A stretch of 64,000 bases of DNA, taken from the NCBI GenBank assembly GCA_910586995.1, contig CAJUKZ010000004.1:37380-101379 (forward strand). The letters are read 5' to 3'. Below the pieces are notes generated by a model, which saw only the letters and a program-made list of their open reading frames with translations, was not told the origin of the DNA and searched no databases. The stretch is from an uncultured Muribaculaceae bacterium (GTDB lineage Bacteria > Bacteroidota > Bacteroidia > Bacteroidales > Muribaculaceae). This document shows positions 9,052 to 18,298 of this stretch, one piece after another. Numbering within the stretch: the first letter of the stretch is position 1; each line of letters starts with the position of its first letter. The translations under genes were made by a program, and so were the position numbers.

Positions 9052-10484
9052 AAACTCCATCTCCTCGTAATCCGCTCATAGCGGTTGTTTCCGCAGTATT
9101 GATTCTGATATTTCTTAGCCTGATGCCTTGGGGTAAGCTGTCCGGTAATTTCTTTAAGGATTTTAATATTCTTGAGGATATATGTACCGTGAAAACTGAT
9201 ATCCAGGCTGATGGAGAAATCGTAGATCCCGAATTGGTTGCGTTGCTTAATGGACCGGAAGACGATGCAAACAGTTCTGTGGCAGAGACTCAGACACATG
9301 CAGGAGAGTTTGCCGAAAATGACAGCTGTGGTTATGAGTCTGTTGATGAGATCTCAGTAGTGGAAGATATTCCTGAAGAAATTTCACCGAGAATCGGCGA
9401 CCTTGTAGTTATAGAGGATTACTCGACAGGGCGTCCTGCCTTATCCCGATTTTCCAATGCTATCAGAGAATCCAGCTCAAGACCGGTAAGAATCGCCATG
9501 ATCGGTGATTCTTACATTGAGGGTGATGTTTTTTCGCAGAATATAAGAGAGAATCTACAGTCAATCTATGGAGGCAGAGGAGCCGGTTATCAGATGATGC
9601 ATACTGATATTCCTGGATTCAGACAATCTGTAAGTCAAACTGATAAAGGCTGGACTGCTCACGACATACGGAACAGTTCTCGGGAGTCCTGTAAATGGTT
9701 GGCAGGGGAATATTATTCTGGCGGCTCCGGTGCGACTTCTACTTATAAAGGTGTGAAAAGGTTGCAACATGCAGATGCGTGGAATAGGAATATGTTTCTT
9801 TTTATCGCTCCGAAAGGCGGTACTGTAAGTATAACTACAGACTCCGGTACGCAGGATTTTGCTGTTGCTGCTTCCGACTCCGTGCAGTGCATAGATTTTG
9901 TTGAGGAGACGACAAAATTCTCCATTAAGAACAATACAGGAGAGATGACTGCTCTTGGAGTATGGTTGAGCGACAACACCGGCATAGTTTTTGACTGCAT
10001 GTCGCTTAGAGGAAATTCAGGCATTACACACAGGAAATTGGATGAAGATCTTGCCCGGCAGATGTCTGAATTTGTCCCCTATGACCTTATAATCGTTGAG
10101 TATGGAATAAACGCCTTATCTTCCTCTCAAAAAGACTATTCCAAATATGGTAAATATATGGAAGAAGTCGTGAACACGCTCAAGGCATGCTATCCTGAAG
10201 CAGATATACTTCTGATGGGCATAGGCGACAGGGGGCAGAAAAGCGGAAGTGAGGTTCACTCATTGTCCACGGCATCCAATATGGTATCGACACAGAGGGC
10301 GGTAGCGCGCCGGTGCGGAATAGCTTTCTGGGATACCCGCGAGGCTATGGGTGGAGATGACGCTATTGTGAACTGGCGTGAGCGCAAGCTTGTGAATGCC
10401 GACTACATACATCTGAATCATAAAGGTGGTGAGGAACTCGCCCGCCTATTTGTCGATGCTCTCAAAAACTATCTCTCCCAATGA
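9048..10484 (+). CDS. SGNH/GDSL-type hydrolase, membrane-anchored
   Basis: An N-terminal transmembrane segment (about residues 10-27) is followed by an acidic, low-complexity stretch to about 125. The SGNH domain then has IAMIGDSYIEGDVF (block I serine, near 150), EYGINAL (block III, near 350) and NADYIHLNHKGG (block V Asp-His, near 455). Such proteins deacetylate or transfer acyl groups on envelope polysaccharides when paired with an MBOAT protein. The gene overlaps both neighbours by four bases. Its substrate cannot be read from the sequence. Confidence 0.8.
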   Translation: MKTPSPRNPLIAVVSAVLILIFLSLMPWGKLSGNFFKDFNILEDICTVKTDIQADGEIVDPELVALLNGPEDDANSSVAETQTHAGEFAENDSCGYESVDEISVVEDIPEEISPRIGDLVVIEDYSTGRPALSRFSNAIRESSSRPVRIAMIGDSYIEGDVFSQNIRENLQSIYGGRGAGYQMMHTDIPGFRQSVSQTDKGWTAHDIRNSSRESCKWLAGEYYSGGSGATSTYKGVKRLQHADAWNRNMFLFIAPKGGTVSITTDSGTQDFAVAASDSVQCIDFVEETTKFSIKNNTGEMTALGVWLSDNTGIVFDCMSLRGNSGITHRKLDEDLARQMSEFVPYDLIIVEYGINALSSSQKDYSKYGKYMEEVVNTLKACYPEADILLMGIGDRGQKSGSEVHSLSTASNMVSTQRAVARRCGIAFWDTREAMGGDDAIVNWRERKLVNADYIHLNHKGGEELARLFVDALKNYLSQ

Positions 10485-11854
10485 AAAAGAGCCTTATATC
10501 ACTAATATCTGCCGTAACTTGCGCGGTATCTTTTGCGGCCAATACACCTACTGCAGATACACAGAAAGGTGTTGCTGAGTCAGGTGTGCCTGATGAATTC
10601 GAAATAGATGATGATAATCTTGATCAAAGGTTGAATCCACCTGACTTGAATCCGTGGGAAGACATAACTCCATTTAGCGCTACGACTGGCAATGAGCCGT
10701 CGTTTATCAATCTGAAAGCCAATTCAATAAAAATGAACGGCGACAATTGGTCAGCCCTTGGTAAAGACCTGGCAAGGAACGCTCAATTTGGAGGTATATT
10801 CCCGATATTGCATATCGGGGATTCACACATACAGGCAGATGCAGCAACTGGTACGACAAGAGAGTTGCTCCAGAATGTATTCGGGAATGCCGGCCGAGGG
10901 CTTATAACGCCATTGAAAATGGCCAGGACAAACGAACCTCGTGACTACCGCATAACATCCTCAACCCCGTGGGTAACATCTAAATTGATGAAAACCCCGT
11001 GGGAATCGCCGATGATGTTTACCGGAGTGTCAATTACGCCTATGCGTAATAAATTCGATCTTGAACTTGGTACGGTATCATCAGATAAAGTAAAGGAAAA
11101 CCCATTCTGTGCTATCAGGTTATTTTATCAGGGAGAACTTACCGTAGATGCCTGCATCTCGGATGGTGAAAAAATCTTCTATACTTGTGAATATAGTGAT
11201 GGATGTGCAATCTTGCGTTTCCATAACTCAGTGGATAGCGTAACGCTGAAAATGAGCACGGATGGAAATCCATACGATGTCCATATAGCCGGTGCTGAGT
11301 TGCTTAATTCAACAAAGGGGATATTATATGACACCATAGGCAACAACGGGGCCATGTTTATGAGTTACAACGCTCTGTCTGATTTCCATCGTATTTCCGA
11401 GCTTTGCCCGAGGCTTGTCATTATTTCACTTGGGGCAAACGAGGCATTCGGTGTAATTTCAGATGATGCATTTGAGGATACAATCGACACTATGGTGAAG
11501 CGCGTGCGAAAGTCCTGTCCTGACGCAAAGATTTTGCTTGTCACCCCAATTGAATGCCAAAGACGCACAGGTAGTAAGAGACGGGGTAAAAAGCGTGCTG
11601 GCGGTTTTGTCGTAAATTCCAATGTGCTCAGATTAAGGAATGTGATAAACCGGTATGGAGAAGATAATCATATTCCGGTGTATGATCTGTATGAAGTGGC
11701 AGGCGGTAATGGGGCATCAGAGAAATGGACTTCATCAGGATTGATGAATCAACGGGACAGAATACATCTCACATGGGCCGGATATGAATTGCAGGGGCGT
11801 CTTACTTACGATGCTCTTGTCAAAGCGTTGCTCGGCGAGAAACAATCAAAATAA
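10481..11854 (+). CDS. Second SGNH/GDSL-type hydrolase, secreted
   Basis: A signal peptide (MKKSLISLISAVTCAVSFAA) leads an SGNH domain with LHIGDSHIQAD near 110, ISLGANEAF near 310 and DRIHLTWAGYE near 425. It resembles the preceding gene in plan and probably arose from an ancient duplication. A GDS-H-x-Q-x-D block I is typical of Bacteroidetes proteins next to MBOAT acyltransferases. It is most likely a periplasmic acyl transfer or deacetylation partner of the following membrane protein. Confidence 0.8.
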   Translation: MKKSLISLISAVTCAVSFAANTPTADTQKGVAESGVPDEFEIDDDNLDQRLNPPDLNPWEDITPFSATTGNEPSFINLKANSIKMNGDNWSALGKDLARNAQFGGIFPILHIGDSHIQADAATGTTRELLQNVFGNAGRGLITPLKMARTNEPRDYRITSSTPWVTSKLMKTPWESPMMFTGVSITPMRNKFDLELGTVSSDKVKENPFCAIRLFYQGELTVDACISDGEKIFYTCEYSDGCAILRFHNSVDSVTLKMSTDGNPYDVHIAGAELLNSTKGILYDTIGNNGAMFMSYNALSDFHRISELCPRLVIISLGANEAFGVISDDAFEDTIDTMVKRVRKSCPDAKILLVTPIECQRRTGSKRRGKKRAGGFVVNSNVLRLRNVINRYGEDNHIPVYDLYEVAGGNGASEKWTSSGLMNQRDRIHLTWAGYELQGRLTYDALVKALLGEKQSK

Positions 11855-11874
11855 GCGGCTATTATTGTTAATAT

Positions 11875-13365
11875 ATGGATAAACTTGCGAGCATTGACAT
11901 ATCTTTGGTAAAGGATCTGTTGGCTTATGACGCCAAAAATCCATTGCTGTTCAATACAGGCCTATTTCTTCTGCTCTTTATGGGGCTGATGGGGCTATAT
12001 GCACTTGTTCGACGTCATCGTATGAGCAGGATGGTGCTTATTATTCTGTTTTCTCTATATTTCTATTATAAAAGCAGCGCAGGATACTGCTTCATTCTTC
12101 TTGGTGTATGTATCAGCGACTACGTCATAGGACTTGCTTTAGGTTCGTCATCTAAAGTGTGGATTAGGAAATCTCTTGTTGTGTTGAATGTTGTGCTGAA
12201 TGTCGGAATGCTTATATGGTTCAAGTATTTCAACTTATTGTATGAGTCTTTTTGCTCGATTACATCAACACGATTTGATCCTCTGGATATAGTTCTGCCG
12301 GCTGGAATATCATTCTTCTGTTTCCGGTCGATCAGTTATATTGTTGATATATACAAAGGGCGTATTGAGCCATGCAGGTCGTTTCTTGATTATACATTTT
12401 TCCTGACATTCTTTCCTCCGTTGCTTGCAGGTCCAGTGGTCCGTGCCAAAGACATGCTTCCTCAAATACGCAATTCAGGATCGGCTACATCAATTATGGT
12501 ATCGGAAGGTATCTTTTTGGTGATGGCCGGACTTATAAAAAAGGTTGTGGTAGCGGATTATATCAGTGGTAATTTTGTAGACAGAATATTTGATAATCCA
12601 TCGTTATATTCCGGATTTGAGAACCTGATGGGTGCGGTTGGATTCACGATACAGCTATATTGTGATTTTTCTGGTTATAGCGACATGGCCATTGGTCTGG
12701 CTTTGCTGTTAGGATTCAGATTCAAGGATAATTTCCGTGCTCCATTCAAAGCACAGAGCCCAACTGAATTCTGGAAACGATGGCATATCTCGTTGTCCAC
12801 GTGGCTTATGGATTATATCTATATACCATTGGGAGGAAACCGTAAGGGAAATGCCAGGCGTCATGCCAATCTTATGACAACGATGGTGATCGGAGGCCTT
12901 TGGCATGGTGCTTCATGGATGTACGTAATTTGGGGAGCATATAACGGTCTGTTGCTGTCATTGCACAAGACAGCAAGAAAAATATACCGCGCTCCGGAAT
13001 GGCTGAAAGGGACTAAGGTTGCCACAATTGGAAATATTATGCTTACATTCACGCTTGTGGTGATAGGTATGATGTTCTTCAGGGCACGCTCGCTTGAGCA
13101 ATGGTGGGAAATGTCCAGTCGGATAGTGACTGACTTCCGTCCTGAGATAATACTTTCTTTTATAGAAGGTTATTCCGTGATTCTGATTGCTTTAGCGGGA
13201 GCATTGATATTCCATTTCATGCCGTCAAGATGGACTGCACGCAGTATTTCGCGGTTTTCTTTGCTGCCGATAGCCATACAGTCTGTTATTCTTGCAATCG
13301 TTTTATTCCTTGTGATACAGACACGACAGAGTGATCTTGTCCCCTTCGTTTATCTTCAATATTGA
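11875..13365 (+). CDS. MBOAT-family O-acyltransferase
   Basis: A polytopic membrane protein (496 aa, about ten helices) of the AlgI/PatA/DltB type. The family core is visible: LPAGISFFCFRSISYIVDIY near 145, FFPPLLAGPVVRA near 180, YCDFSGYSDMAIG near 265, PTEFWKRWHISLS near 302, and the catalytic-histidine motif GGLWHGASWMYVIWG near 342. It moves acyl groups from a cytoplasmic donor across the membrane; the two SGNH proteins before it would finish the transfer. The target polymer is unknown. Confidence 0.88.
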   Translation: MDKLASIDISLVKDLLAYDAKNPLLFNTGLFLLLFMGLMGLYALVRRHRMSRMVLIILFSLYFYYKSSAGYCFILLGVCISDYVIGLALGSSSKVWIRKSLVVLNVVLNVGMLIWFKYFNLLYESFCSITSTRFDPLDIVLPAGISFFCFRSISYIVDIYKGRIEPCRSFLDYTFFLTFFPPLLAGPVVRAKDMLPQIRNSGSATSIMVSEGIFLVMAGLIKKVVVADYISGNFVDRIFDNPSLYSGFENLMGAVGFTIQLYCDFSGYSDMAIGLALLLGFRFKDNFRAPFKAQSPTEFWKRWHISLSTWLMDYIYIPLGGNRKGNARRHANLMTTMVIGGLWHGASWMYVIWGAYNGLLLSLHKTARKIYRAPEWLKGTKVATIGNIMLTFTLVVIGMMFFRARSLEQWWEMSSRIVTDFRPEIILSFIEGYSVILIALAGALIFHFMPSRWTARSISRFSLLPIAIQSVILAIVLFLVIQTRQSDLVPFVYLQY

Positions 13366-13420
13366 TGTGAACATATTCATTGGTTTATCGTTTACAATTT
13401 TAAAACAAACTTAAAATCAT

Positions 13421-13597
13421 ATGAATATGGACACAAAAGAAAAACGCATAAAGACGCGGATAGAGAATGAGGAATATGCTGAGGCTCACTATTCCGGTGC
13501 TGCAGTAAACGAATCAGACCATAACGACAATTCAAAAAAATTGCAGGATGAGAGGACAAAAGTTCTGAACAATAATCCTCGTAACAATGACCTGTAA
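13421..13597 (+). CDS. Small hydrophilic hypothetical protein (58 aa)
   Basis: An ORF from ATG 13421 (or ATG 13427) that is rich in charged residues and Asn, with no hydrophobic segment: it begins MNMDTKEKRIKTRIENEEYA and ends NNNPRNNDL. A strong terminator follows 31 bases later, which supports a real transcript. I do not recognise a family. Confidence 0.55.
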   Translation: MNMDTKEKRIKTRIENEEYAEAHYSGAAVNESDHNDNSKKLQDERTKVLNNNPRNNDL

Positions 13598-13628
13598 TCC
13601 AAAGAGAAAGAATGAGAACACGTTATAG

Positions 13629-13661
13629 AAAAAGAGATTGCTGTTTCGGCAGTCTCTTTTT
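13629..13661 (+). terminator. Rho-independent terminator
   Basis: AAAAAGAGATTGC pairs with GCAGTCTCTTTTT around a short loop, with one G-U pair and a T-run. It ends the SGNH/MBOAT and small-ORF transcript. Confidence 0.8.
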
Positions 13662-13707
13662 GGTTTCAAATAAGTGCAATCATCACGTATTATACGAAAA
13701 AAAGTAG

Positions 13708-13715
13708 TATCTTTG
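13708..13715 (+). promoter_or_regulatory. -7 element for the dCMP deaminase operon
   Basis: TATCTTTG is a perfect TAnnTTTG box 27 bases before ATG 13743. The -33 region is weak. Confidence 0.6.
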
Positions 13716-13742
13716 CACTACTTTATGCCATAGATTCAAGGT

Positions 13743-14183
13743 ATGAATGAAAAATCAGTCAAACAAGAAGTCCTCGACCGCCGTTATTTGCGCATGGCTA
13801 AAATTTGGGCGGAAAACTCCTATTGTGAGCGGCGCAAGGTCGGTGCTATCATAGTCAAGGATAAAATGATAATATCCGACGGCTATAATGGTACGCCTGT
13901 CGGTTTCGAGAATATATGCGAGGATGACTCCGGTTCGACAAAACCATACGTACTGCATGCCGAAGCCAATGCTATAACCAAAGTGGCCCGTAGTAATAAT
14001 TCGAGTGCCGGATCTACACTTTATGTCACTGCATCGCCTTGCCTCGAGTGCGCAAAGCTTATAATCCAGTCAGGAATAAAAAGAGTGGTGTTTCATGAGT
14101 TGTATCGTATAACGGATGGTATAGATCTTATGATAAGAGCCGGTATCGAATGTATTCACGTAGAAGACTTGCAGTCGGAATAA
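13743..14183 (+). CDS. dCMP deaminase (ComEB-like)
   Basis: A zinc-dependent deaminase that should turn dCMP into dUMP for dTMP synthesis. The zinc and proton-shuttle motif HAEANAI is near residue 71, and PCLECAK supplies the two cysteines near 98. The N-terminal YLRMAKIWAENSYCERRKVGAII and the length (146 aa) fit the dCMP deaminase family. It begins a run with an S41 protease and 5-formyl-THF cyclo-ligase; the folate link to thymidylate may be functional but is only suggestive. Confidence 0.87.
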   Translation: MNEKSVKQEVLDRRYLRMAKIWAENSYCERRKVGAIIVKDKMIISDGYNGTPVGFENICEDDSGSTKPYVLHAEANAITKVARSNNSSAGSTLYVTASPCLECAKLIIQSGIKRVVFHELYRITDGIDLMIRAGIECIHVEDLQSE

Positions 14184-14200
14184 AGGATTAATCAGGACTA

Positions 14201-15922
14201 ATGATGAAAATCAATAAGGATAGCTACAAGTGGTTGCCTTTGATTGCCGCTGTGGCATTTGCAGCGGGTATGTGGGTAGACTTTTGCATCTACAGGATGG
14301 AGACTTCGACTCCGGGACAGAAAAAGTTTGCCTCCATTCTTTCTACTATTGAAAACCAATATGTGGATGAGATAGATACAGACTCGTTGCTTGAGCGTAC
14401 CCTACCCCATCTGCTTACCAATCTTGATCCACATTCCGCTTATATTCCGGCAAAAGATCTAAAGGGTGTGAACGATGAACTTGAGGGCTCTTTCTCTGGT
14501 GTCGGTGTTTCTTTCGCGTTGATCGGCGATACAATATGCGTGGTCGAGATTATCAGCGGTGGTCCGGCTGAACGTGTCGGAATGAAAGCAGGAGACAGGA
14601 TCGTGACAATTGACGGAGAAAATGTTGCCGGAACAGGCATCACTCAGCAACAAGTATTCAATAAGTTGCGCGGACCCAAGGGTACGACTGTAGACCTCGG
14701 AATCAAGAGAACAGGAGCTCGTAAGATACTACCGTTCAACGTAACCCGAGGAGATATACCCGTGACCAGCATAGATGCTGCGTATAAGCTATCCGATAGC
14801 ATTGGATATGTAAGGGTGAATAAGTTTTCGCGCAACACATATAATGAATTTATCTCCGCTCTAAATAAATTGCGTGTGTCGGGTGCGACAAAATATGTGA
14901 TTGACCTTCGTGGGAATGGTGGTGGATTCATGGAGACCGCTATACTTATGGCTAATGAATTCCTTCCCGGTTATAGCACTATAGTTGAGACGCGCGGACG
15001 CGATCGTGATGCTAATGATATTGTAGTCAGTGACGGCACAGGTCATTTCATAAATAGTGAAGTTGTGGTCCTGATAGATGAATTCTCGGCAAGCTCAAGT
15101 GAGATATTGTCAGGTGCGCTCCAAGACAATGACCGTGGACTTATCGTAGGACGCCGCTCTTTCGGTAAAGGATTGGTACAGCAACAGCTTGTGTTGCCGG
15201 ACAGCAGTGCAATCAGGCTGACAATCCAGCGCTACTATACACCTTCCGGCAGATCTATACAGAAGGACTACAAGCCAGGTGAAAATGTAGGTTATGAGAG
15301 TGAGATACTCGACCGCTACAATCATGGAGAGGCATATAATGCCGACAGTGTCCGATTCAATAAAGACAAAATATTCCATACATCGACAGGACGAGTTGTA
15401 TATGGTGGCGGAGGTATAATGCCGGATGTTTTTGTCCCTAACGATACTACCGGCATTACCGGTTACTATCTCAATGTGGCTAATGCCGGTTTGCTCCAGA
15501 AATTTACATACGAGTATTGCGACCTTAACCGTGCCGTGCTGAAGGAAGCGAAAGATGTGGCCGGTCTGCTTAAGACTTTGCCTAATGATGACACACTTCT
15601 ATACGGTTTTGTAAGTTATGCCGTGGATAACGGAGTGCCGGCAAGGTGGTATTATATAAATCAGTCAAGGAGTCTGTTGCTCAGTCAGCTAAAGGCTCTG
15701 ATTGCTCGTGATGCTCTTGGACTGTCTGCATATTACGAAGTATTCAACCTCACAGACACAAGTGTCAAGGAAGCTGTCAGACAACTTGAATCCGGCAATG
15801 CTAAAGTGCCTATCATGGCTCGCGATAAGCCCGGTAAAACCGGAGACAACAGGACGTCATGGACCGGTTTGAATAGGAAACAGATAATTCTTCCGAACAT
15901 TCATCAAAGGAATGTCGTTTAA
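14201..15922 (+). CDS. S41 family C-terminal processing peptidase
   Basis: An N-terminal membrane segment (about 8-26) anchors a periplasmic protease. It has a PDZ domain (about 85-170, with GGPAERVGMKAGDRI) and an S41 catalytic domain. The catalytic serine lies in EFSASSSEI near 300 and the lysine in RRSFGKGLVQ near 325. The C-terminal 150 residues are a variable extension. Such proteases trim or degrade periplasmic substrates. The start may be either of two adjacent ATGs (14201 or 14204). Confidence 0.9.
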   Translation: MMKINKDSYKWLPLIAAVAFAAGMWVDFCIYRMETSTPGQKKFASILSTIENQYVDEIDTDSLLERTLPHLLTNLDPHSAYIPAKDLKGVNDELEGSFSGVGVSFALIGDTICVVEIISGGPAERVGMKAGDRIVTIDGENVAGTGITQQQVFNKLRGPKGTTVDLGIKRTGARKILPFNVTRGDIPVTSIDAAYKLSDSIGYVRVNKFSRNTYNEFISALNKLRVSGATKYVIDLRGNGGGFMETAILMANEFLPGYSTIVETRGRDRDANDIVVSDGTGHFINSEVVVLIDEFSASSSEILSGALQDNDRGLIVGRRSFGKGLVQQQLVLPDSSAIRLTIQRYYTPSGRSIQKDYKPGENVGYESEILDRYNHGEAYNADSVRFNKDKIFHTSTGRVVYGGGGIMPDVFVPNDTTGITGYYLNVANAGLLQKFTYEYCDLNRAVLKEAKDVAGLLKTLPNDDTLLYGFVSYAVDNGVPARWYYINQSRSLLLSQLKALIARDALGLSAYYEVFNLTDTSVKEAVRQLESGNAKVPIMARDKPGKTGDNRTSWTGLNRKQIILPNIHQRNVV

Positions 15923-15949
15923 TCTATGTTAATAGGCATCTGTTTTGAA

Positions 15950-16504
15950 ATGAAAAAAGAAGATATCAGACTCAAGATAAAAGCTCAGAAGGCCCTGTTG
16001 GACGATTCGGAGCGTAAAGACGCAGCAAGCCGTGCATTCTCGCTGCTGGAACGTACCGCAGCATTTGTCATGGCGGACAATGTGCTGATGTACCACTCTT
16101 TGCCCGATGAACTTTCGACACACGAGTTCATAAGCAAATGGTGCGGCAGGAAAAATTTTTTCTTGCCACGTGTCAATGGCGTTAATCTTGAAATCCTACC
16201 CTATGACCGCAGTACCCTTCGTTTAGGAGCATTCAGAATCGAAGAACCTGAGGGTGACAATACGGTTGGGATGGATAATATTGATGTCGTGATTGTCCCT
16301 TCTGTGGCATACGATCGCAAAGGCAACCGCGTAGGCAGAGGTAAAGGTTATTATGACCGTCTGCTTGCAGATACTACTGCTACACGAATTGGCATGATCT
16401 ATGATTTTCAGCTTATAGATGAGATTGAAACCGAACCTCACGACGTAGGCGTGGACATAGTCATTACCGACAGTAGAGTTTTATTTACAAAAAGAAGACC
16501 ATAA
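15950..16504 (+). CDS. 5-formyltetrahydrofolate cyclo-ligase
   Basis: The enzyme converts 5-formyl-THF to 5,10-methenyl-THF with ATP. The family motifs are visible: a basic N-terminal helix, NVLMYHSLPDELSTH near 45, FFLPRVNG near 70, and the phosphate loop RVGRGKGYYDRLL near 138. ATG 15950 gives the typical MKKEDIRLKIKAQK start; the earlier 15926 frame start adds a non-conserved prefix and almost abuts the protease gene. Confidence 0.88.
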   Translation: MKKEDIRLKIKAQKALLDDSERKDAASRAFSLLERTAAFVMADNVLMYHSLPDELSTHEFISKWCGRKNFFLPRVNGVNLEILPYDRSTLRLGAFRIEEPEGDNTVGMDNIDVVIVPSVAYDRKGNRVGRGKGYYDRLLADTTATRIGMIYDFQLIDEIETEPHDVGVDIVITDSRVLFTKRRP

Positions 16505-16546
16505 AGGTCATTGAAATAAAGAGATCATTTTAATTGTTTTATAAGC

Positions 16547-16631
16547 CACATGGGGTGCCCGGAACTCAATCCGAGGCTGAGATGATACCCTTGGAACCTG
16601 ATGCGGATAATGCCGCCGAAGGGAATATGTG
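16547..16631 (+). promoter_or_regulatory. TPP (THI-box) riboswitch aptamer
   Basis: The conserved pieces are all present in order: GGGGTGCCC, GGCTGAGATGATACCC, TTGGAACCTGATGCGGATAA, TGCCGCCGAAGGGAA. P1 closes with CACAT (16547-16551) and ATGTG (16627-16631). It lies upstream of thiD and should lower expression of the whole thiamine operon when thiamine pyrophosphate is abundant. Confidence 0.96.
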
Positions 16632-16647
16632 TCCGACAAGCGATAAG

Positions 16648-16706
16648 GCATAAGCCCGCCACCGTACATCTTATGGATTCCATGAGGCATAATTGAAAAA
16701 TACGGT
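16648..16706 (+). promoter_or_regulatory. Putative riboswitch expression platform with alternative hairpins
   Basis: ACCGTA (16661-16666) can pair with TACGGT (16701-16706), directly before the thiD ATG, and encloses the hairpin CTTATGG/CCATGAG (16670-16686). CATAAG (16649-16654) can instead pair with CTTATG (16670-16675). There is no terminator T-run, so control of translation start is more likely than termination. Confidence 0.5.
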
Positions 16707-17540
16707 ATGCGGAATCAGACATATCCGAAAGTCCTGATAATAGCCGGCAGTGATCCATCGGGGGGAGCTGGCATTCAGGCCGACATAAAGACATGCACAG
16801 CACTTGGTGTGTATGCGATGGCAGCCATTACGGCACTTACCGCTCAGAATACGCGCGGAGTAACCGGCGTGCAAGCTGTATCTTCTGATTTTTTGCGCAG
16901 GCAGCTTGAAACCATTCTTGATGATATAAGGCCGGATGCGGTCAAGATCGGTATGATACCGAATGCCGAGTGTTGCGGAGTGATTGCAGATATTATTGGC
17001 GAATACAATTTGGAAAATGTAGTAACCGATCCGGTGATGGTAGCGACATCCGGTGATGCCCTCTCCACTCCTGAAGCAGTAGAATGTATGACCGGACGTC
17101 TTTTGCCCTTATCCGGATTAGTAACACCTAACATACCTGAAGCCGAAGTCCTTACCGGGATGAAGATTTCAGGGAGTGCCGATATGCGTAAATGCGTGGA
17201 AGATATAATCATGCGTTTCGGATGCGATGGCGTTATCTTGAAAGGTGGCCATGATCTTACGTCCGACCGGATAACTGACTATATCGCAGTTTCACAATGT
17301 GGACATATAGAAGTATCGCCTTTTATACACCGGAAAGTAATAACCGAGAATACACATGGCACAGGCTGTACATTGTCGAGCGCTATTGCCGCGCATCTTG
17401 CACTGGGATTTGATGCCAGGGAAGCTGCATCGCGTGCTATAATATGGTTGACCCAGGCGCTTGATAGCGGTAAAAATTTTAATATAGGTCATGGGCATGG
17501 CCCGGTAAATCATCTTTTCGGTATACACCCAATCATATAA
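16707..17540 (+). CDS. thiD: ThiD, HMP/HMP-phosphate kinase
   Basis: A ribokinase-fold enzyme that phosphorylates hydroxymethylpyrimidine twice. The substrate motif AGSDPSGGAGIQADIKT is near residue 14, DPVMVATSGDAL near 108, and the ATP/anion-hole motif ENTHGTGCTLSSAIAAHL near 213. Length (277 aa) is normal. It is the first gene after the TPP riboswitch and begins the operon. Confidence 0.95.
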   Translation: MRNQTYPKVLIIAGSDPSGGAGIQADIKTCTALGVYAMAAITALTAQNTRGVTGVQAVSSDFLRRQLETILDDIRPDAVKIGMIPNAECCGVIADIIGEYNLENVVTDPVMVATSGDALSTPEAVECMTGRLLPLSGLVTPNIPEAEVLTGMKISGSADMRKCVEDIIMRFGCDGVILKGGHDLTSDRITDYIAVSQCGHIEVSPFIHRKVITENTHGTGCTLSSAIAAHLALGFDAREAASRAIIWLTQALDSGKNFNIGHGHGPVNHLFGIHPII

Positions 17541-17548
17541 ATATAACA

Positions 17549-17749
17549 ATGGAAATAATAGTAAATGGAGAAAGTATGAGCATCGACAAACCGGTTACGG
17601 TAGGTCAGCTGATAGCGCTCCGCAACGAAGGTTCCGGGGGAATTGCAGTTGCCCGAAACGGAAAACTTGTACGTCGTCAAGACTGGGATCACACTCAGGT
17701 TGATAATGGCGACGATATTGTGATCATAAAAGCCGCTTATGGTGGATAA
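17549..17749 (+). CDS. thiS: ThiS, sulfur carrier protein
   Basis: A 66-residue ubiquitin-fold sulfur carrier ending in the required Gly-Gly (KAAYGG), which is adenylated and thiocarboxylated to feed sulfur into the thiazole. The core MEIIVNGES and the motif GIAVARNGKLV are typical. The end overlaps the next gene by 11 bases. Confidence 0.95.
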   Translation: MEIIVNGESMSIDKPVTVGQLIALRNEGSGGIAVARNGKLVRRQDWDHTQVDNGDDIVIIKAAYGG

Positions 17750-18275
17750 CTCTTTTCTCCTGATTGCAATAACTCCTGTGACGCCGATAGCTGACGAGTC
17801 TGCTAAAATATGCAGATTGCTTGATCACGGCTTTGATTTTGTACACATCAGGCATCCTGAAATAGCAGTTGGACAGATGCTGAAAATAATCGAAGGTATT
17901 CCTGCTGATCTGCGATCAAGAATAAAGATACATGATCATCACCATCTTGCATATGAAACAGGAGTTGGCGTTCATGTGAATACAAGAGGTGGGGAGAATG
18001 TAGAGTCGCCTTTTAAATCAACAGGATGTCATAGTATACAGGAGATTACAAGACTGACTCCGGATATATATGAATACGTGATGTTATCTCCGGTATTTCC
18101 TTCAATATCTAAGCCTGGCTACGGACCATCAGTGGACTTGCTTAATGGTTTAAAGAATATCAATCCATCATTCCCGATCATTGCTCTTGGTGGAGTGACA
18201 CATGAAAAATTATCGGAGATAAAGATACGGGGCTTTTCCGGTGCAGCTATGCTTGGTGCAGTAGACTGGAGTTAA
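17739..18275 (+). CDS. TenI/ThiE-like protein, probable thiazole tautomerase
   Basis: A short TIM-barrel protein (178 aa) of the ThiE/TenI family. It lacks the ThiE pyrophosphate-binding blocks (the DDH and GP-F-T-TK patterns) but has FVHIRHPE near 32, a conserved CHSIQEI near 94 and SPVFPSISKPGYG near 112. This pattern fits TenI, which aromatises the ThiG product. A separate canonical ThiE follows, supporting a division of labour. A degenerate ThiE paralogue is the alternative. Confidence 0.75.
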   Translation: MVDNSFLLIAITPVTPIADESAKICRLLDHGFDFVHIRHPEIAVGQMLKIIEGIPADLRSRIKIHDHHHLAYETGVGVHVNTRGGENVESPFKSTGCHSIQEITRLTPDIYEYVMLSPVFPSISKPGYGPSVDLLNGLKNINPSFPIIALGGVTHEKLSEIKIRGFSGAAMLGAVDWS

Positions 18276-18298
18276 AACGAAGAACGACAAATAGAGAT

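Noticed and set aside
17739..18275. A broken thiE pseudogene
   Set aside because: The frame is intact, in an operon with overlap to thiS, and keeps a TenI-like histidine motif.
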